Source: Bacteroidota bacterium
GTDB lineage: Bacteria; Bacteroidota; Bacteroidia; Bacteroidales; F082
Assembly: GCA_018830105.1 (NCBI GenBank)
Contig: JAHJTC010000023.1
Span: 104,858-168,857, forward strand
DNA: 64,000 nucleotides
Direction of reading: 5' to 3'
Each line of letters starts with the position of its first letter. The stretch's first letter is position 1. The notes under the pieces are model-generated. The model ran no database searches, was not told the origin of the DNA, and saw only the letters and a program-made list of their open reading frames with translations. Positions 37,065-49,139 of this stretch are shown piece by piece. The translations under genes and the position numbers were made by a program.

Positions 37065-38078
37065 TTAGCGCATAGGATATTTCTTAAAAATCTCACCGGA
37101 TTTCATCAAAATATCAACGTACTGTGCTCTTTTGTAAGTGAATGGATCCTTCATTTTAGCCCTGGAAAGATTTCCTCTGAAATCATCCAGTTTTTCATAT
37201 TGGCGCGTGGCCATCCAGGCTTCCATTTCCTGAAGCATTTTTGTGATTTGCTTAGGACCGTTTTTATACAAAGTACTTACAACCTGCACCGTGTCAGCAC
37301 CTGCAAGAATCATTTTCAGCACATCTTCGCCCGTATAAATCCCCTGACTGGCACAAATATTTCCATTGATATTATCATACAGCAATCCTGCAAAACGCAA
37401 TGCCAGTCTGTTGTCCTGCTCACTACTCAGGTTATATGGAAAATGGTGTTTTTCTGTTTCAATATTGATATCAGGCTGAAACATTCTGTTGAACAGCACA
37501 AATCCATCAGCACCTCTTTTATCCATTTCGGAAATGGCATAAAGCGGGTTGGTATAAAAAGAGCTGAGTTTTACACTCACAGGAATTTTCACCGCCTTTT
37601 TGACCACTTCAATAATATCAATTTCCTCATTCAGGATACCTCTGCCATCCACATCAAATTCAACGGGAACAGCGTAGAAGTTAAGCTCAATAGCATCGGC
37701 TCCGGCTTCTTCCAGTTTTTGCGCATAAGCGATCCAGGATTCATCATAAACCGCATTAATACTGGCAATCAAAGGAATGCTTAACGCCTTTTTGGCTGCT
37801 GTAAAGTTCATGATAAATTCTTCCGGACCTGATTCGTAAAGGCCATCCTGAAACAGATTGGTCATTTCGGCATTCCGCTCGTTATAATCTGTCATATCCT
37901 GATGAATCTCAAGATTTTCCAGCTGAATTTGTTCTTCAAAAATTGATTTGTAAACGATTGCGGCAGCACCAGCCTCTTCCAGTTTTTTCAACATCTCAAT
38001 ATCGGTAACCAAATTACTGGCTCCAACAATGATGGGGTTTTTCAATTCGAGCCCCAGGTATTTCGTGCTCAGGTTCAT
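37065..38078 (-). CDS. Dihydroorotate dehydrogenase-like flavoprotein
   Basis: 337 residues. An FMN-type TIM barrel resembling class 1 dihydroorotate dehydrogenase: LGLELKNPIIVGASNLV at the start, IPLIASINAVYDESWIAYAQKLEEAGADAIELNF, PVSVKLSSFYTN, and IYTGEDVLKMILAGADTVQVVSTLYKNG near the phosphate site. It is longer than true PyrD, and no pyrimidine gene is nearby. It is divergent from pyruvate:ferredoxin oxidoreductase, which suggests that it serves a ferredoxin-linked redox role; I cannot confirm the substrate. TACTTTTA at 38139-38132 is a 7/8 match to the -7 element. Confidence 0.88.
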   Translation of the reverse strand: MNLSTKYLGLELKNPIIVGASNLVTDIEMLKKLEEAGAAAIVYKSIFEEQIQLENLEIHQDMTDYNERNAEMTNLFQDGLYESGPEEFIMNFTAAKKALSIPLIASINAVYDESWIAYAQKLEEAGADAIELNFYAVPVEFDVDGRGILNEEIDIIEVVKKAVKIPVSVKLSSFYTNPLYAISEMDKRGADGFVLFNRMFQPDINIETEKHHFPYNLSSEQDNRLALRFAGLLYDNINGNICASQGIYTGEDVLKMILAGADTVQVVSTLYKNGPKQITKMLQEMEAWMATRQYEKLDDFRGNLSRAKMKDPFTYKRAQYVDILMKSGEIFKKYPMR

Positions 38079-38248
38079 AGTATTATAGTTTTTTTAATAA
38101 TTTTACAACTTACACTGTTGCTTTTGGTTTGTAAAAGTACATATTTTTCATAGACTTTATCCCTTCGGGCTAATCTAAAATCATTATAAATTAGGGTGTT
38201 GGCAATTAGTTTAGAGCCAATCTACACAGCTGTAAAGGCTATATTTAG

Positions 38249-38256
38249 TAATTTCG
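38249..38256 (+). promoter_or_regulatory. Candidate -7 promoter element of the PFOR gene
   Basis: TAATTTCG differs from TAnnTTTG at one position and lies 57 nt before the start codon. Confidence 0.35.
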
Positions 38257-38309
38257 CAAAGAATCTTTAAAAGACTTCAAAAACAGCGTAATATATTAAT
38301 TATTAATAA

Positions 38310-41846
<3,537 letters not shown>

Positions 41847-41864
41847 TTTTTTCGTAAAACTTTT

Positions 41865-41898
41865 AAAGCCGGACCAGTATTTGGTTCGGCTTTTTTTT
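41865..41898 (+). terminator. Rho-independent terminator of the PFOR gene
   Basis: 12-bp stem (AAAGCCGGACCA / TGGTTCGGCTTT, one mismatch) followed by T-run. The T-run runs into TATTTTCG (41898-41905), a possible -7 element for the next gene. Confidence 0.88.
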
Positions 41899-41932
41899 AT
41901 TTTCGTACACAAAATATCAATACACCAATATT

Positions 41933-42724
41933 ATGAAAATTAAACTCATAGGTCTGCTTGTTTTCCTGTTTATTCTTGCCTCTTGCGAAGGCCCAAATCA
42001 GCATCATCATGCACCTGCACATGGCACACATCCTGCTTTGTATGCCACTTTATATCAGCAACAGGCTGCCGAATACAAGGCACTTTGCTATCAGGCCTTC
42101 AATATTGCCGCCGAACGACTCGATTCGCGCTTGCAAAGCCCAACCGACAATTTACTAGCTGTTGTTGTTGACATTGATGAAACGGTGCTCGACAACAGCC
42201 CTTATCAGGCTCAGGGAATTTTGGATCATTTCGGCTATCCCGAAAAATGGGATGAATGGATCAATGCCGCAAAAGCCGAACCAGTGCCCGGAGCCCTCGA
42301 ATTTTTGAAATATGCTTCCGAAAAAGGTGTGGCTGTTTTTTATATTTCAAACAGGAAAGAAAAGCTGCGGGAGTCCACTTTAAAAAATCTACAGGAACTA
42401 GGCTTCCCTGATGCAGCGAACGAACAGCTGCTGCTCCGCACTACTGAAAACGATAAAGAGCCGCGCAGGCAGCAAGTGCTTGCAACATACGAAATCGTAT
42501 TGCTGATGGGCGATAACCTGGGCGATTTTCACAGCACATTCGACACTTCAGATGCTGCTGTCAGAGATTCATTTACCACAAAAAACATCAGCAATTTTGG
42601 TAAAAAATGGATTGTCTTACCCAATGCTGTTTACGGCAGCTGGATGAATGTGCTGCCCGGCATGGATGAAGCGCGCAAAACACACGACAACAGCTATTTG
42701 GAGCAGGGATTGAAGGGGTTTTAG
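41933..42724 (+). CDS. Acid phosphatase lipoprotein, e(P4)-type 5'-nucleotidase
   Basis: 263 residues. Lipobox ILASC (Cys18), then a His-rich stretch (NQHHHAPAHGTH). The HAD-class signature is LAVVVDIDETVLDNSPYQ (nucleophile Asp80, Asp82), followed by FYISNRKEK and LLMGDNLGDF (metal-binding Asp). Matches the class C/e(P4) phosphatases, outer-membrane enzymes that dephosphorylate nucleotides such as NMN or AMP so that the nucleoside can be taken up. A candidate -7 element overlaps the preceding terminator's T-run. Length is usual for the family. Confidence 0.92.
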   Translation: MKIKLIGLLVFLFILASCEGPNQHHHAPAHGTHPALYATLYQQQAAEYKALCYQAFNIAAERLDSRLQSPTDNLLAVVVDIDETVLDNSPYQAQGILDHFGYPEKWDEWINAAKAEPVPGALEFLKYASEKGVAVFYISNRKEKLRESTLKNLQELGFPDAANEQLLLRTTENDKEPRRQQVLATYEIVLLMGDNLGDFHSTFDTSDAAVRDSFTTKNISNFGKKWIVLPNAVYGSWMNVLPGMDEARKTHDNSYLEQGLKGF

Positions 42725-42782
42725 GGGATTCTATATTGATTTAACAATGCCACAGACTACGCCCAGCATCTGGGTTTTGTCA

Positions 42783-42823
42783 GGCCAGTCAGGGTGCGAC
42801 TCGGAGTCGCGCCCTGACTGGCC
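42783..42823. repeat. Long perfect-type palindrome (REP-like)
   Basis: Two 19-nt arms (42783-42801, 42805-42823) with one G-T pair and a 3-nt loop, built on GTCAGGG and GCGACTC words. It looks like an intergenic repeat rather than a terminator because no T-run adjoins. Confidence 0.75.
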
Positions 42824-42833
42824 CGGAAAATAG

Positions 42834-42879
42834 TTTTTTTAGCCCTGACAGGGTTTTAAACCTTGTCAGGGCTAAAAAA
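42834..42879. terminator. Bidirectional terminator
   Basis: A 16-bp hairpin (42841-42856 with 42858-42873, one mismatch) flanked by a T-run on the left and A-run on the right, so it can act in both directions. It shares the AGCCCTGAC word with the palindrome just upstream. Confidence 0.75.
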
Positions 42880-42886
42880 CAAAAAC

Positions 42887-42970
42887 TTAACGCACCACCA
42901 GCTTCTCCACGTACCACCTTTCTCCATCACACAGGTTCACCAAGTACAAGTCTTTGGCATTGGTTTTTGG
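42887..42970 (-). pseudogene. Remnant of a T9SS C-terminal sorting domain
   Basis: Minus-strand reading gives KTNAKDLYLVNLCDGERW followed by YVEKLVVR and a stop. This ending (strand, turn, KLVVR) is the close of a type A T9SS sorting domain. Nothing upstream continues it: beyond about 42970 the sequence becomes a different fragment. So it is the tail of a lost secreted protein. Confidence 0.5.
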
Positions 42971-43158
42971 CACCGAAAAAACCGGCCTGTCCGATTACGC
43001 CCTGTAGCATGCCGACGATTTTGAGACGGCTGCACAACAGCGATATCCCTTGGCAACTCAGCCATAACGAAAAAGACGAACTCCTCTTACAATGGCGCCG
43101 CAATACCATAAAAAGAGTAGAAGTTTTGGAGGAAACGTTTCGGAAGCGGTTTGAATGA
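42967..43158 (+). pseudogene. Short gene fragment, family unknown
   Basis: A 63-codon frame whose last ~44 residues (LHNSDIPWQLSHNEKDELLL ... EVLEETFRKRFE) look like the helical C-terminus of a real protein. The first ~18 residues look like repeat sequence. It abuts the T9SS remnant in the opposite direction, so this is probably a junction of two broken genes. No family assigned. Confidence 0.3.
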
Positions 43159-43179
43159 GGCTGTTGGAAGTTAGCTTTT

Positions 43180-43203
43180 GGCTGTTGGCTGTTGGCTGTT
43201 GGC
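43180..43203. repeat. Three-copy 7-bp tandem repeat
   Basis: GGCTGTT repeated three times plus a partial fourth, just before the ABC-operon terminator. Confidence 0.7.
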
Positions 43204-43239
43204 AAAAAAGAGGCTGCATAATCAATTGATCATGCAGCC
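43204..43239 (-). terminator. Rho-independent terminator of the ABC transporter operon
   Basis: Read leftwards, GGCTGCAT / ATGCAGCC stem with a partly self-paired ATCAATTGAT centre, followed by CT then a T-run. It lies about 135 nt past the last permease stop. Confidence 0.75.
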
Positions 43240-43373
43240 CGGGGCTATAGGTTTCTGTTCTTATCAGGCAGCGGATTCCGCTGGATCTGGGCTTTTGTAC
43301 TTTTTCAAATCCAGGATATGCTCAGACCAAATCTGATATTTTTAGCGCAGAAGAAATGACAGAATGTATTTCT

Positions 43374-45767
43374 CTACTCATACCTCAGCGCCTCCACCGG
43401 GTTCCGGCGGGCCACTTTAAAGGTTTGCCAGCTCACGGTTATTATTACAATGCAAAGTGTAATGATTCCGGAAAGTACGAAAATCCACCAGCTCAATCGG
43501 GTTTTATAGGCGAAGTTTTGCAACCATATTTCTGCAACATACCACGAAATCGGGGTGGCAATAAGAAAAGCTATGCCAACCCACCTGATGAAAACCAGGT
43601 TTAGCATTTGCATGATTTCATGAACAGAAGCGCCATTTACTTTTCGGATGCCTATTTCTTTGGTTCGTTTTTCGGTCATAAATATCGAAAGGCCCACCAA
43701 ACCCATACCGGCAATAAAAATGGCCAAAACTGAAAAAATATTGATAAGCTTTAGAAGCGTTTTTTCAGAGGCATACTCCTGATTTAACTCTGTTTGTAAA
43801 AATGAATAATTGAAGAGTTGTCCGGGGTAAATCGCTGCCATCTTCTCTTCGATGGAATTTATCACTTCCCCGCTATTGCCTTGCTGAAACCTTACAAGCA
43901 TAAACCGGTTGAACCTGTCCTCAGGGCGTGGAATAAAAAAGGCGAAATTTTCTATCTCCGAATGAAGTGACGCATAATGAAAATCCTTCATGACGCCAAG
44001 TACAACAAAATGGGTTAACTCTTCACCTTCTGCCTGGTTTTCATCAACCGGAAAATCACCGGTGGCTATTTGCTCGTGGGTGAATCTTTCCCTCAACTGA
44101 TCGTAAAATGTTTTATTGATCAGCCATCCATCTGTAGCATCGCGCCCAGATGCGGCAAAATATTCTACAATCCCGGTATTTAATGTTTCGATGGCATCAG
44201 TGTCGAGGAATCCAAATTTGAAAGGGAAAGTATATCCTCCACTGGTAAAATTCATGTCCTGCAGCCGGAACCCGGGATAGTGATGTGCCGTTCCGGCATT
44301 TATTATTCCCGGTACATTTAACAATTCCGCCCTGAAGTTGTAGATCTTTTCATTTTGCTGAGGCACTTTAATAACAAGAACATTTTCACTGGAATAGCCC
44401 AGATCTTTTTCTGCAACGAAATTCATTTGCTTATTAATCAGTAAGGCAAAAGCAACCAGTCCGATGACCATAACAAACTGAAAGACAACAAGCGGAACGG
44501 CAAACTTTATTCCTTTTGGCCGGGTTGCCTCCTTAAGGATGGTCTCGTTTTTTAAAAGGTATGATGAACTCATCATGGAGATTAATAATGTTACCACCAC
44601 AAACAAACTGAAAACGAAGATCAAAAATGTGCTGTCCTGAAAGGAAATTATCCAATTTGCAAAAAGTTTGTGCGCCAGTGTATCATTAAATACAAACAGC
44701 AGGAAGATGGCAATCGCAAAAGCAATTGCAGCAGAAATAAATACTTCAATAAATGTTTGAACAAATAAATGGAGTTTAGTGCCTCCATGAAACCTGATAA
44801 TCAATGTTGGAATCCTGTTAAAATTGATTCTGGCAATGTGAATGATAACGGAATTCATGATAGCAATGGTGAGCATGATCAGACCTACCAAAAGCAAAAT
44901 ATGAAGCGACGAACGCCGAATAGTGGGCTGAGCTTCATTATTCAGGCCGGGCGTAAAATGTATATCATAAACCGCTTGCAATTTATGATTGGTTGCATCG
45001 AGGGGCGGACCATGTACACCTTCTAAATAGGGCGTAAATTTTGCCTGAAAGCTTGTTTCAAGTTCGGAAATATTTGTTGACGGGAATAGCTTCAGATAGA
45101 TTAATCCACCAAAAACCTTGCGCGATTTGAGCGTTTCTACCGTTGGCCCAAAATGTCCTTTTTGGGATAGAAACATTTCATACCTGAGGTGCGAATTTTC
45201 AGGCAGCTGCTCAACAATACCCGTGATGTTAAAGGAAATCAAACTATCCCGGTTTGCCGTAAAACTGCGCATCATAACTGTTTGTCCGATGGGATCGGAA
45301 TCCGGGAATAGCTTTTTGGCAAAGCCGGGCGTTACCAGTATCGAATTGGGCATGTCAAGCGAATTTTTTTCTCCCCGAATCATTTTAATTCCAAAGAAAT
45401 CCAAAAATGACGGTTTGGCGAATAATGCATTGTTCACCTTTATCTTTTTGGCTCCGGCAAATACCTCCTCGATGCGATGATTGTCGTAACAGCTTGTATG
45501 CGATAATACCTGTGGCAGTGCCGAAAGCACCTCATCGAAACAGGCAAAAGTGTTTGTGCTGTAGGAGCCTTGTCCATAACGTGTAATCAAACGATAGGTA
45601 TTTTCACCATCCGGAATGTGTTTATCAAAACTCAGATGATAATAAACATAGAAAAATATGGCCAGACAAACCGAAACAGCTACTGCCAATCCTCCTATAT
45701 TTATTGAAGAATAAGTCCATGAAGTCATCAGACGATGAAGTGCAATTTTTATGCTTTTTTGAATCAT
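43374..45767 (-). CDS. ABC transporter permease, MacB/FtsX family (second permease)
   Basis: 797 residues, third gene of a leftward operon. Topology is that of the long Bacteroidota MacB/FtsX permeases: one N-terminal helix (SSINIGGLAVAVSVCLAIFFYV), a ~230-residue periplasmic MacB core (LTFDKH-like segment, NSILVTPGFAKKLFPDSDPIGQ, VEQLPENSHL), three helices, then a second core and three C-terminal helices. MTEKRTKEIGIRKVNGASVHEIMQML is the conserved coupling segment and RRNPVEALRYE the usual C-terminal end. About 35-40% similar by eye to the neighbouring permease, from which it differs mainly in the periplasmic cores. Confidence 0.88.
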   Translation of the reverse strand: MIQKSIKIALHRLMTSWTYSSINIGGLAVAVSVCLAIFFYVYYHLSFDKHIPDGENTYRLITRYGQGSYSTNTFACFDEVLSALPQVLSHTSCYDNHRIEEVFAGAKKIKVNNALFAKPSFLDFFGIKMIRGEKNSLDMPNSILVTPGFAKKLFPDSDPIGQTVMMRSFTANRDSLISFNITGIVEQLPENSHLRYEMFLSQKGHFGPTVETLKSRKVFGGLIYLKLFPSTNISELETSFQAKFTPYLEGVHGPPLDATNHKLQAVYDIHFTPGLNNEAQPTIRRSSLHILLLVGLIMLTIAIMNSVIIHIARINFNRIPTLIIRFHGGTKLHLFVQTFIEVFISAAIAFAIAIFLLFVFNDTLAHKLFANWIISFQDSTFLIFVFSLFVVVTLLISMMSSSYLLKNETILKEATRPKGIKFAVPLVVFQFVMVIGLVAFALLINKQMNFVAEKDLGYSSENVLVIKVPQQNEKIYNFRAELLNVPGIINAGTAHHYPGFRLQDMNFTSGGYTFPFKFGFLDTDAIETLNTGIVEYFAASGRDATDGWLINKTFYDQLRERFTHEQIATGDFPVDENQAEGEELTHFVVLGVMKDFHYASLHSEIENFAFFIPRPEDRFNRFMLVRFQQGNSGEVINSIEEKMAAIYPGQLFNYSFLQTELNQEYASEKTLLKLINIFSVLAIFIAGMGLVGLSIFMTEKRTKEIGIRKVNGASVHEIMQMLNLVFIRWVGIAFLIATPISWYVAEIWLQNFAYKTRLSWWIFVLSGIITLCIVIITVSWQTFKVARRNPVEALRYE

Positions 45768-45812
45768 GCTTTTTTGCTTCTGTTAAAGTAGAATTATCTT
45801 TCAAGTTTCATT

Positions 45813-48173
45813 CTATTCATACCTCAGCGCTTCCACCGGATTTCTGCGGGCTGCCCTGTAGGTTAGCCAGCTCACCGTCACTAAAACTATGGAGAGGGTA
45901 ATCGCTCCCGACAGCACAAAAATCCACCAACTGAGCGGGGTTTGGTAGGCAAAATTTGCCAGCCATTTATCCATGCTGTACCAAGCTATCGGGGTGGCAA
46001 TCACAAAGGCGACTGCAATCCATTTTACAAAACTGAGGTTGAGCATTTGTATGATTTCGGAAACGCCGGCTCCGTTCACTTTTCGAATACCAATTTCTTT
46101 GGTTCGTCTGGCCAGCATAAAGGATGCGATGCCCATTAATCCTATGCAAGCAAGGAAAATCGCCAGTACCGCAAAATAACCCATCAATTGAAAGGTCCTG
46201 GTATCCTTTTCATAACGCGACTGAAGTATACTGTCCAGAAAGGTAAATTCGATCACCTGGTCGGGATAATGATTTTGGCAGATTTCGGTGACGGATTTCA
46301 TTGATCCAATCACTTCAGAAGTCTTAACCTTGACGATCATGTGATAGACATCAGGGTAATGTATTACGAAAACTGCTGGCTTAACTTTATTGTAAAGCGA
46401 TTCAAAGTGGAAATCTTCAACAATTCCAATAATTTTTCGGGTAGATTTCGGCCAGGAACAGCGGATCGTTTGTCCTATTGGGTTTCCTTGTATTCCCAGC
46501 ATTTTTACAGCCGCTTCGTTTAAGATTATTGATTCGGCAGCATCCGTTTTAAATTGCTCAGAAAATAACCGTCCTTGAGCGGGTTTAATACCCAGGGTTT
46601 TAAAATAATCAAATGTAACATGAACAAAGGGAATTGCAATCCCCTCCGTTTGCCCTTCAGGCAATACACCGCCCCAATTATTCAACGACCCTGAAGGGAT
46701 ACGGCTTGCAACAGAAACGCCGGAAACATAACTTTGATTAAGTAGCGTATGTTTGATGGTATTGTACTGTGCTTCATCGCCAAAATCGAAAACAGTGGTA
46801 ATCACGGCTTCCTTCTCAAAACCCAAGGCTTTGTTTTGTATAAAACTAATCTGACGGTACATGATTATTGCGCATGCAATTAGCACGATCACAATGGTAA
46901 ATTGCGCACCCACAAGTATTTTTCTGAATTGAAATTTAGAGCTTGCATTATTTTTTGATGACTTTAGCGCTTTCACCGGACTAAAGGAAGAAAGAACCAG
47001 TGCCGGATACCAGCCCGCCAGCAGGCCTACGATTACCAACATACCCAGAATGCCCAATATGATATTCATATTTGCAAGCGTCGAAAATGTCAGGTTTTTA
47101 CCCGAAAGTTCGTTGAATACGGGCAAGCCAAGCTGAACAACAACCAGCGCAAGAATCAGCGAAACAATAAGCACTACAAATGATTCGGACACATATTGCA
47201 AAGCCAGTTGATTTCGCGAGGCACCATAAGCTTTTCTTACGCCAATTTCAGTTCCCCTGGTGGTCGCATTTGCTGTAAGCAGGTTTATATAATTAAAACT
47301 GGCAATCAGTAAAATAAGAAGGCCAATGGCTGAAAAGACCAACACATAGGTAATGCTGTTTTGTGGTTGAATATCATTATTAAAGTGAGATGAATGAAGA
47401 TGTATGTCTTTTAGCTGTTGAACTGTAAATATTGGCAGTGCATCATCAGGATTGCTATTTAGCACAGTAGCCATTACCTCACTGATTTTTCTTTCGAGCT
47501 CCGGTTTTGAAAACTCATTTTGCATCTCGAAATAAACATGAAAATTTTCCCATCCCCATTCGTTCATCCAATCATCACCAAACATTTTATCTCCATCTTC
47601 GAGGGTCATAAAAATATTAGATATATAGTGGGAGTTTTCGGGCATGTCTTCAATCACGCCGGTAATTACATAGTCATATTCATTTTTAACCTTCAATAAT
47701 TTGCCAACCGGATTATCATTGCCAAAATATTTGCGGGCAATCGTTTCATTAATTACAGCCGTTCCGGGTTGCTGTAATGAATTTTCGGGACTCCCTTGTT
47801 TAAATTTAAACGAGAAGATTTCAAAAATCTCAGCATCCACCCAGGCCACATGATCCTCTTTATATCGATCATCTTCATACTGGAAAAGTATTTCATCCCT
47901 GGGTAAAATCCGGGCATAGGTTTTTATTTCCGGTAAATTATCGGCTAATAGTCTGGCTGTTGCAGGGGCCTGAAAGGGGTGGTCTTCCTGACATAAGCGA
48001 TAAATATTATCTGCTTTTTCGTGGTATCGGTCGAAGCTCAATTCGTGCGACACGTACAATAGCAGCAAAATACAAACAGCCAGTCCTATGGTCAGGCTTG
48101 AAATGCTGATGATCGAATACGCTTTGTTCTTGGTAAGATTGGCAATAGCGATTTTGAAATAATTTCTGAACAT
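45813..48173 (-). CDS. ABC transporter permease, MacB/FtsX family (first permease)
   Basis: 786 residues starting MFRNYFKIAIANLTKNKAYS, the standard opening of these permeases, with helix ISSLTIGLAVCILLLLYV. Two periplasmic MacB cores and eight predicted helices; GTEIGVRKAYGASRNQLALQ and RRTKEIGIRKVNGAGVSEIIQ are the two coupling segments, and RRNPVEALRYE closes it. It follows the ATPase gene by 44 bp and precedes a paralogous permease by 45 bp. Probable role: mechanotransmission or export of an envelope substrate such as a peptide or lipoprotein. Substrate unknown. Confidence 0.9.
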   Translation of the reverse strand: MFRNYFKIAIANLTKNKAYSIISISSLTIGLAVCILLLLYVSHELSFDRYHEKADNIYRLCQEDHPFQAPATARLLADNLPEIKTYARILPRDEILFQYEDDRYKEDHVAWVDAEIFEIFSFKFKQGSPENSLQQPGTAVINETIARKYFGNDNPVGKLLKVKNEYDYVITGVIEDMPENSHYISNIFMTLEDGDKMFGDDWMNEWGWENFHVYFEMQNEFSKPELERKISEVMATVLNSNPDDALPIFTVQQLKDIHLHSSHFNNDIQPQNSITYVLVFSAIGLLILLIASFNYINLLTANATTRGTEIGVRKAYGASRNQLALQYVSESFVVLIVSLILALVVVQLGLPVFNELSGKNLTFSTLANMNIILGILGMLVIVGLLAGWYPALVLSSFSPVKALKSSKNNASSKFQFRKILVGAQFTIVIVLIACAIIMYRQISFIQNKALGFEKEAVITTVFDFGDEAQYNTIKHTLLNQSYVSGVSVASRIPSGSLNNWGGVLPEGQTEGIAIPFVHVTFDYFKTLGIKPAQGRLFSEQFKTDAAESIILNEAAVKMLGIQGNPIGQTIRCSWPKSTRKIIGIVEDFHFESLYNKVKPAVFVIHYPDVYHMIVKVKTSEVIGSMKSVTEICQNHYPDQVIEFTFLDSILQSRYEKDTRTFQLMGYFAVLAIFLACIGLMGIASFMLARRTKEIGIRKVNGAGVSEIIQMLNLSFVKWIAVAFVIATPIAWYSMDKWLANFAYQTPLSWWIFVLSGAITLSIVLVTVSWLTYRAARRNPVEALRYE

Positions 48174-48217
48174 GAGTTCTGATTTTTGAGTTTAAAAACT
48201 GTAAATCCCTGGTTGAA

Positions 48218-48892
48218 TTAATTTGATTGCTCCATGATCACCTGGCCATCGAACAAATTAATTACCCTGTGCGCATAACCCGCATCGCGGTCGCTGTGTG
48301 TAACCATGATTATGGTGGCGCCTTCCTGGTTGAGTTCAGAGAGGAGGTTCATCACTTCAACCCCATTTTTTGAATCGAGATTACCGGTAGGTTCATCGGC
48401 AAGGATAAGCCGGGGATTGGCTATTACAGCCCGTGCAATAGCTACACGCTGTTGCTGTCCACCCGAAAGTTGCTGAGGGTAATGTTTTGCCCGGTGGCCG
48501 ATCTTCATGCGTTTAAGCACATCTTCAACCTTTTTACGGCGCTCAGAAGCTTTCATTTTCAGGTAAATCAAAGGAAGCTCCACATTGTCAAAAACATTCA
48601 GTTCATCAATCAAATTAAAGCTTTGAAAAATAAAACCAATGTTCCCCTTTCGGAACTGCGTGCGGTCCTTTTCTTTTAAATGGGTGATATCCGTTCCATT
48701 AAAACCATAGGTTCCTTCTGTAGGATTATCCAGCAAACCAACGATATTGAGCAAGGTTGATTTCCCGCAACCTGAAGGTCCCATCACGGCCACAAATTCA
48801 CCTTTTTTTACATGAATGTCTACATCACTGAGGGCAAGTGTTTCTACCTCTTCAGTGGTAAAGGCTTTTGTTAATTTTTCTGTTTTTATCAT
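48218..48892 (-). CDS. ABC transporter ATPase, MacB/LolD type
   Basis: 224 residues, first gene of the operon. Walker [11 protein letters not shown]-loop [10 protein letters not shown], signature [14 protein letters not shown], Walker [13 protein letters not shown] and H-loop VTHSD are all present. GNLDSKNG and the short length place it with MacB/LolD/FtsE-like ATPases that drive FtsX-type permeases. It energises the two permeases encoded downstream. The divergent sigma-54 regulator gene starts 247 bp away, which makes the operon a plausible target of that regulator. Confidence 0.95.
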   Translation of the reverse strand: MIKTEKLTKAFTTEEVETLALSDVDIHVKKGEFVAVMGPSGCGKSTLLNIVGLLDNPTEGTYGFNGTDITHLKEKDRTQFRKGNIGFIFQSFNLIDELNVFDNVELPLIYLKMKASERRKKVEDVLKRMKIGHRAKHYPQQLSGGQQQRVAIARAVIANPRLILADEPTGNLDSKNGVEVMNLLSELNQEGATIIMVTHSDRDAGYAHRVINLFDGQVIMEQSN

Positions 48893-49139
48893 CTCATTTA
48901 AGTTTTTGTTGAAAGTTTTTTTATTGTTGTTACATAGCTGTTGCTAATCTTCAATACGGGTGCCGTAATTTGCACAAGCCTTATTATCAGATATATAAAG
49001 TTAAATTGGGAAAGGGTTCACAGAAAAAGTGTAAATTTCTCTTACAGTGTGTGTTCAAATCGTTTACAAACATTTAACTTCGCTAAATTGAATTTCAGAA
49101 TTTAATCATGTGCAACATGCCTGCGCTTAATCATATCAG
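48893..49139. promoter_or_regulatory. Divergent promoter region between ABC operon and NtrC-type regulator
   Basis: TAACTTCG (49075-49082) is a 7/8 -7 element facing the regulator gene. I looked for a sigma-54 site (GG-N10-GC) towards the ABC operon and found none with correct spacing; GGTGCCGTAATTTGC near 48960 has GG and GC one base too far apart. No clear inverted-repeat enhancer was spotted. Confidence 0.35.

Noticed and set aside
37059..37784. 241-codon plus-strand ORF opposite the DHOD-like gene
   Set aside because: No recognisable domain and fully antisense to a clear flavoprotein.
48955..48975. Sigma-54 promoter near GGTGCCGTAATTTGC
   Set aside because: The GG and GC dinucleotides are one base too far apart and it points towards the regulator, not the ABC operon.
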